Shown here in pieces: positions 29,770-35,000 of a DNA stretch of 35,000 nt. How positions within the stretch are numbered: the stretch's first letter is position 1; the number at the start of each line of letters is the position of its first letter. Location of the stretch: the NCBI RefSeq assembly GCF_964340395.1, contig NC_135551.1, positions 3,941,963 to 3,976,962 of the forward strand. Reading direction: 5' to 3'. The position numbers and the translations under genes were made by a program. Under the pieces are notes generated by a model. It was not told where the DNA came from. It did no database searches and saw only the letters and a list, made by a program, of their open reading frames with translations. The DNA comes from Glandiceps talaboti (lineage: Eukaryota > Hemichordata > Enteropneusta > Spengelidae).

Positions 29770-31068
29770 ATGGTGTATGTTTATCGGAGTATGGACATTA
29801 CCTGGGTTATTTTGTTTTGTTTATTGGTAACATGGCATACTGGGACTGTTCATGGACTGACAACTCAAGCACCAATGCCAACATTTGTGAATGAACCAAG
29901 TAGTTTGACCAAAGTATTCGAGTATGGGGATCAACGGGCCGTAACAATAACACTGGGCTGTAAAGTTAGCAATATCACTGCTAATCAAAAAGTATCTTGG
30001 CTAAAGAATGACGTGGTTATAAGTGACAACTACTCTTTCCGCAACCAGCAATACATTGATCATTTGGTGGTGGACAGATATTTACTTGCAGAACCAGCCA
30101 ATGGAGAACAGACACATGACATGCTAATCACTGGTGTCAGCTCTGAAACAGCAATGTTTGACAGTGGACGATACCAGTGTATTGTAGCATGGATTGATAG
30201 TGAGGTTGCAGTGATCAGATCAAGAGTAGCTGCAGTATCAATATATGCATTACCACGTGATACCCATCCACTCTGTTTTGTCAACAACATGACTTCGTCT
30301 TCTACCACTACTGTCACTGAAGGTGAGTTAGTAACTTTGACCTGTCAGTCTGATCGTGGTTATCCTGATGTTACCATGGAGTGGTCTAGAAATGATTCCA
30401 GTCAAACACTTACAACTTCAGTCCAAGATATCAGTGATCTTGTAATACGTGAATACCAATGGATTCCTGGTCCAAGTGATAATGAGGTGTATTTCACGTG
30501 TACAATTCAACACCCTGGATTTACATCAGGAGGTGAGACAAGAACACAGACAGCATGTTCAGTGGGTCCATTTACCATCAATCCACTAATAACAAGTACT
30601 ACTATTTTCACGAGCACACCGAAACGCACCACCAATCCAAAGACAACAGATGTGTCAACTACGAAAGTTACTAAACAAACTGCGACATCAGAATTTATGA
30701 CAACTGTCAATAACAGTACATATATGCAGGGCCCGCAGTCTAGAGTTCATAAAACGTATACTCTTTCTGCTCTGTTGGGTTCTTTTTTCGGTGGATTTCT
30801 TCTCTGTATATTGTTATCAGTATGTTTGGGTGTTATGATTTTCATCATACGGAGACGACGTCGATTAGAGAAACGAGACGAAAATGACGGATACGAGGTG
30901 AGAATTGGATCGAACCCTACGTCTGATGTAGAATTAGGAAGTACAGATAGCAATAGGACAGGTGAACAATATGGAAATGTTCATGTACATGTACCTGAAG
31001 GGGAACATTATCAGAGTTTGGTTGGCAAACAAGAAAATAATGATTTGTATGCTTCACTACAGAAGTGA
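29770..31068 (+). CDS. Receptor C: two-Ig-domain type I receptor with ITAM-like tail
   Basis: 432 aa, single exon, TGA at 31066-31068. Two in-frame ATGs (codons 1 and 8); the second directly begins a good signal peptide (about 8-29, ending TVHG). Ig1 about 37-162: C64, W77, DSGRYQC C137. Ig2 about 164-273: C192, W205, YFTC C244. Thr-rich stalk of about 60 residues with sequon NNST. TM about 333-360, ended by a run of five Arg. Tail of about 70 residues with Tyr at 375, 401, 414 and 427. YQSL (414-417) and YASL (427-430) are nine residues apart, within the ITAM spacing of 6-12, but the acidic residue normally three before the first Tyr is Gly. YGNV at 401 may be a further SH2 site. Likely an activating or adaptor-recruiting counterpart of receptor A. 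Poly(A) signal AATAAA at 31317. Confidence 0.93.
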   Translation: MVYVYRSMDITWVILFCLLVTWHTGTVHGLTTQAPMPTFVNEPSSLTKVFEYGDQRAVTITLGCKVSNITANQKVSWLKNDVVISDNYSFRNQQYIDHLVVDRYLLAEPANGEQTHDMLITGVSSETAMFDSGRYQCIVAWIDSEVAVIRSRVAAVSIYALPRDTHPLCFVNNMTSSSTTTVTEGELVTLTCQSDRGYPDVTMEWSRNDSSQTLTTSVQDISDLVIREYQWIPGPSDNEVYFTCTIQHPGFTSGGETRTQTACSVGPFTINPLITSTTIFTSTPKRTTNPKTTDVSTTKVTKQTATSEFMTTVNNSTYMQGPQSRVHKTYTLSALLGSFFGGFLLCILLSVCLGVMIFIIRRRRRLEKRDENDGYEVRIGSNPTSDVELGSTDSNRTGEQYGNVHVHVPEGEHYQSLVGKQENNDLYASLQK

Positions 31069-31689
31069 AGAAACGAGGCGTATGGCGTATGAGTGTTTCC
31101 CGTAACTGACATTTATTTATGTTCTGCAGTCTTGATTTTCTATGTATGCTTGGGATATATCACATAATACAGTACTGGTGATATACAATGTAACAGAAAA
31201 AAAGTGCTTCCATGTAAACTTGAATGAACACATAAAACATACTATTGTATTCAGCGGATATTGAATTATCAGTAAAGCAGTATTCTAAACCAAACACTTT
31301 CAGACATATGTCACTCAATAAAAAAGAGCTTTGTTTTGTCTAGCACTGGTCAGTTTCTCTTTGGATTTGTTTCTCCAATATGCTATGATGGGAACTGTCG
31401 GCAATTTCTGATATGAGGGAAGCCAAGCTTCCTATTATGTTCACTGTAGTAAAACTGTGTTTTTAGCACATAATTTTCATCATGAACAAACAACCGAACA
31501 GACGTCATACTGGATGTATTGTTTATGTATTTACAAGGTAAACCATTTCCAATATTAACCTTTAAAAATAGAAAGATAGATTACATTATCGATGTAATAT
31601 GTTGAGTGTAACTTTGTTTTACAAATAAAATATACCAGAATTACTTGCATGACACTGGTGCTTGAAATATAGGCATTGGTGAGGAATGT
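31069..31689 (+). other. 3' flank of receptor C
   Basis: Non-coding. It holds the 3'-end cassette (31317-31410) and, near 31618-31680, another copy of the 'acaaataaaata..gaattacttgca..acactggtgc' flank present at 29028 and 33034. It abuts the psi-D fragment. Confidence 0.7.
31317..31410 (+). terminator. Poly(A) signal and conserved 3'-end cassette of receptor C
   Basis: AATAAA at 31317-31322, then 'gctttgttttgtctag' (GU-rich) and 'ctatgatgggaactgtcgg', nearly the same as after psi-B. Confidence 0.65.
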
Positions 31690-32281
31690 AATTTTTGAAG
31701 ATAAAATCTTAATTAAAGAGCAATGTTTGACAGTGGACGATATCGGTGTATAGTAGCATGGGTTGATACTGAAATTGCAGTTATTAGATCCTGAACGCAG
31801 CTACGCAATCAATATATGTTTTACCACGTGATACCCATCCACTCTGTTTAGTCAACAACATGACTTCGTCTTCTACCACTACTGTCTCTGAAGGTGAGTT
31901 GGTAACTTTGACCTGTCAGTCTGATCGTGGTTATCCCGCCCGATGTTACCATAGAGTGGTCTAGAAATGATTCCAGTCAAACACTTACAACTTCAGTCCA
32001 AGATAGCATTGATCTTGTCATACGTGAATACCAATGGATTCCAGGTCCAAGTGATAGTGAGGTGTATTTCACGTGTACAATTTAACAGCCTGAATTTATA
32101 TCAAGTTGTTATTCAAGAACACATACATCATGTTCCATTGACCCATTTCCCAACAACCCCCTACTAGCAACTAAATATGCTCCAAATGATATTCCCGCGA
32201 ACACACCAAAACATACCACAATCCCGAGATAACACATGCATCTACCTCGAAAGTAGCTGGACAAACGATGACGTATTTCTT
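31690..32281 (+). pseudogene. psi-D: 5'- and 3'-truncated Ig receptor fragment
   Basis: Starts inside Ig1 just before the MFDSGRYRC motif, continues through Ig2 and part of the stalk ('aaagtagctggacaaac..atgacgtat'), then homology stops before the TM. Breaks seen: a TGA and frameshift at the end of Ig1 (about 31790), an extra 4 bp in 'ggttatcccgcccgatg' (about 31935), and TAA in Ig2 (about 32082). No promoter, signal peptide or tail. The Ig2 part is still very close to those of the intact genes. Confidence 0.9.
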
Positions 32282-33581
32282 ACCAAGTATGCCTTTAATC
32301 AATTGGTATTTATTTTCGTAATGATGTGAAGTATAACTAAAGGGTTGTGCAATAGTGAAAATAAAGCAAGCCCAATTATCTACGGATTATGCCAATTGTA
32401 TCTTGGGTTTGAATGGAATGATTTCTTTCTGTGTCAATAAATTCATGATTTCTTCATCAGAAAAAGGTTGTTATCACTATTAGCCAATGTGATTCGTCGA
32501 TCTCGGACCCGATGATATCAGCGAGATCCCATTACTTGACGCCAAGTTGCACATAAATGTATAATTTAGGAAGAGCTAACGATGAAACCATGTTATGTAG
32601 ACAAAAGGCCGAGGACAAAGGACTTTGAATTAAAACATTAATTGTGTAAGATTGAGGACACGGAACAAATACTTTTGGAAATGTGGGCTTACTGTAGCTA
32701 GTTATTGCATGGATTATGTCTGAAGTCTAATCAGCTCTTGACCTAACTAAGAAAGACGTAAATCTAGTTCCAATAAAAAAGCTTAGTTGTGTTTTAGCTA
32801 TCGTGCATATACCAGGACGGACAGATACACACTGGTCTATCCACCCCCGGCATATTACCCTTACTTATTAATTACCAGTGGTAAAATTAACATCATGGTA
32901 GTAAATGAAATTAAGTACATAACAGACGTCACGTAATCTTCGTAGTTTCAAGCTGCATCGTTGCCATTACATATTACGTTACTCATTTTTGTTGAATACG
33001 AGGAATGTAGAATGTATTTAACTTTGCTTTACCAAATAAAATAGACATGATAAACTCTGATTAATTGTACTTTACACCGAAAGATACGCAATTCAAGTGA
33101 TACAAAAACACAGAATTACTTGCATAACACTGGAGTAATTTTATTTACAATGGAATTCGAACCACTTAATTGTTCTCTCGAGTTTAAATCATTGTTTGAA
33201 AACGTACAAGGTTCATGATGCAATCGCTATTCCATACAGTAGGTGTGTGTCGGCAATGCAAGGTATTAAAGAACATCTTAATAATTTACATCTGTAATTG
33301 TTCAAATGTACTGTCTGCCTATACATCAGAAAACAATCCGTATAAGGGGTTATATGCTGCTTATTTTTGATGGTATTATTTTAGTGTTCTATTTGGTTGT
33401 TTGGATTTGTTGTCATATCAGCTTCGAAGACACAGAGTAAGGGTAATCGTGACAGACACACATGAAGTCACTAAGATTTCCAAGTACTCTAAGGATGGCA
33501 TGAATAGTACAAATATACATGCAAATACAAAGCATTAGTCTTGGTTTAAACGTATAACATTTATTATAATCGCCAATTTGA
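32282..33581. other. Intergenic DNA between psi-D and receptor E
   Basis: About 750 bp without recognised features, then from about 33033 the duplicated upstream flank shared with receptor C. No gene seen. Confidence 0.6.
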
Positions 33582-33710
33582 TGCGCATGCTTAGTATATT
33601 CCTTCTCATCACTTACTGTTAGTTTAGGTGACTAGTTGGACAATAGATTGTATTCGAATTTATTCCTATGGTATTGTTAAACTAAGTAGTTGACCCGATC
33701 ACGGAAGTAA
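33582..33710 (+). promoter_or_regulatory. Shared promoter module of receptor E
   Basis: TGCGCATGC at 33582-33590 and CACGGAAGTAA at 33700-33710, 209 and 91 bp before the first ATG. The last 110 bp before the ATG are almost the same as for receptor C. Confidence 0.55.
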
Positions 33711-33790
33711 TTTTGTCCGTATGAAGAAAGGAGAGATGCACCTCATTGAAAATAGTCGATACTTTTGATGTGTGAACATTTCAAGAAGTT

Positions 33791-35000
33791 ATGGTGTATG
33801 TTTATAAGTGTATGGACATTACCTTGGTTATTTTGTTTTGTTTATTGTTAACATGGTATACTGGGACTGTTCATGGACTGACAACTCAAGCACCAATGCC
33901 AACATTTCTGAATGAACCAAGTAGTATGACCAAAGTATTCGAGTATGGGGATAAACGGGCCGTAACAATAACACTGAGCTGTAAAGTTAGCAATATCGCT
34001 GCTAATCAAAAAGTATCTTGGCTAAAGAATGACGTGGTTATAAGTGACAGTTACTCTTTCCGCGACCAGCAATACATTGATCATTTGGTGGTGGACAGAT
34101 ATTTACTTACAGAACCAGGCGATGGAGAACAGACACATGACATGCTAATCACTGGTGTAGGCTCTGAAACAGCAATGTTTGACAGTGGACGATACCAGTG
34201 TATTGTAGCATGGATTGATACTGAGGTTGCAGTGATCAGATCAAGAGTAGCTACATTATCGATATATGCTGTACCACATGACACGTATCCACTCTGTTTT
34301 GTCAACAACATGACTTCGTCTTCTACGACTACGGTCACTGAAGGCGAGTTAGTAGCTTTGACCTGTCAGTCTGATCGTGGTTATCCTGATGTTACCATGG
34401 AGTGGTCTAGAAATAGTTCCAGTCAAACACTTACAACTTCAGTCCAAGATAGCAGTGATCTTGTCATACGTGAATACCAATGGATTCCAGGTCCAAGTGA
34501 TAGTGAGGTGCATTTCACGTGTACAATTCAACACCCTGGATTTACATCAAGTGGTTATTCAAGAACACATACATCGTGTTCAGTGGGTCCGTTTACAATC
34601 AACCGTCTACCAACGACTATTGAGAGCACATATCCAAACACAATCATAAAGTCAACAACTACACAATCAGCAAAACAGCCAAATCCAACAGACACCACAC
34701 CGTTATCGTCCTCGAAGATTGATACCACTCAAACGACAACAATAACAATCGAACCATCAGACCAAAGACGAGTAAAAAAGGACAGTGTTGTTGTGATTGC
34801 TTCTGGCGGAGCTGTCGGTGGTCTAACGTTGATCGTAATAATAACGGTACTTGTAATATGTTGCGTTAGACGATCACGAAGTAAACATAGCCAACATGAA
34901 AATACCAATAATGAAAAAGTGGGGGGTAATCAGAACATGAATAGTCCGCTTACACCAAGTGATGTGAATTTGGATATAAACCCTTATGATAACATTGCGA
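33791..35000 (+). CDS. Receptor E: chimeric Ig receptor (C-like ectodomain, A-like tail), cut by the window end
   Basis: I read this frame by hand from the ATG at 33791 (alternative ATG at codon 8, 33812): 403 codons with no stop to the last base. Signal peptide ending TVHG; Ig1 almost the same as receptor C (DSGRYQC; one extra-domain change STL for AAV); Ig2 of the shared type. Then a Thr/Ser-rich stalk different from C, with a Lys/Arg-rich juxtamembrane RRVKKD and a TM (VVVIASGGAVGGLTLI...) that matches receptor A (GTVGGLVLIG...), and a tail with the A-type sequence NPYDNIA at the window edge. By homology the missing part should carry more Tyr motifs and perhaps ITIMs, but that is inference. 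Single exon so far. Confidence 0.9.
   Translation, partial: MVYVYKCMDITLVILFCLLLTWYTGTVHGLTTQAPMPTFLNEPSSMTKVFEYGDKRAVTITLSCKVSNIAANQKVSWLKNDVVISDSYSFRDQQYIDHLVVDRYLLTEPGDGEQTHDMLITGVGSETAMFDSGRYQCIVAWIDTEVAVIRSRVATLSIYAVPHDTYPLCFVNNMTSSSTTTVTEGELVALTCQSDRGYPDVTMEWSRNSSSQTLTTSVQDSSDLVIREYQWIPGPSDSEVHFTCTIQHPGFTSSGYSRTHTSCSVGPFTINRLPTTIESTYPNTIIKSTTTQSAKQPNPTDTTPLSSSKIDTTQTTTITIEPSDQRRVKKDSVVVIASGGAVGGLTLIVIITVLVICCVRRSRSKHSQHENTNNEKVGGNQNMNSPLTPSDVNLDINPYDNIA

Noticed and set aside
34377-34649. 90-codon frame inside receptor E
   Set aside because: It is the wrong frame. The true frame, read from 33791, is open to the window end and encodes the Ig domains and TM.

Overview
The window is animal nuclear DNA. 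It has spliced EGF/laminin-G coding exons with GT–AG introns, immunoglobulin-type receptors with tyrosine-based tails, a CR1-like retroposon piece, an intact Ty3/gypsy chromovirus, and many mini- and microsatellites. The mix fits an invertebrate, perhaps an invertebrate deuterostome (cephalochordate or hemichordate). The species cannot be fixed from the sequence.

Layout. 1-1913: non-coding, probably upstream intron of the first gene, with a (GT)n run and two degenerate repeat families. 1914-6243 (+): last two recognisable exons of a cell-surface protein (EGF, LamG, EGF, LamG, seven EGFs, TM, short tail). They are split by a 1.6 kb intron holding a G-quadruplex motif and a 13-copy 52-bp minisatellite. 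About 6978-7759: 5'-truncated CR1/L2-like reverse transcriptase. 9318-10396: 42-bp minisatellite, interrupted by a complete Ty3/gypsy element on the minus strand (10397-18552). The element has 453-bp LTRs that read as identical, 4-bp target duplications (AATG), PBS, PPT, gag, pol with a C-terminal chromodomain, and a third membrane-protein ORF. The minisatellite resumes at 18553-18654. 18655-21132: intergenic, with a 62-bp tandem repeat.

21133-35000 (+): a tandem cluster of Ig-superfamily type I receptors whose complete coding regions are single uninterrupted exons. Receptor A (563 aa) ends in two ITIM-type motifs. A decayed copy psi-B lies near 27441-28466. Receptor C (432 aa) has a different tail with an ITAM-like pair of YxxL motifs. 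A fragment psi-D lies near 31690-32281. Receptor E starts at 33791 and runs off the window; it joins a C-like ectodomain to an A-like stalk, TM and tail. The second Ig domain is almost identical in DNA across the cluster although the first is not, which points to gene conversion. The three intact genes share an upstream module (TGCGCATGC, then CACGGAAGTAA about 95-118 bp downstream, then the ATG).

Inferred picture: a small, rapidly evolving paired-receptor locus in which shared ligand-binding domains are coupled to putatively inhibitory or activating tails. The strongest retroelement result is a textbook -1 frameshift signal (A AAA AAC, 7-nt spacer, perfect 11-bp stem) linking gag to pol.
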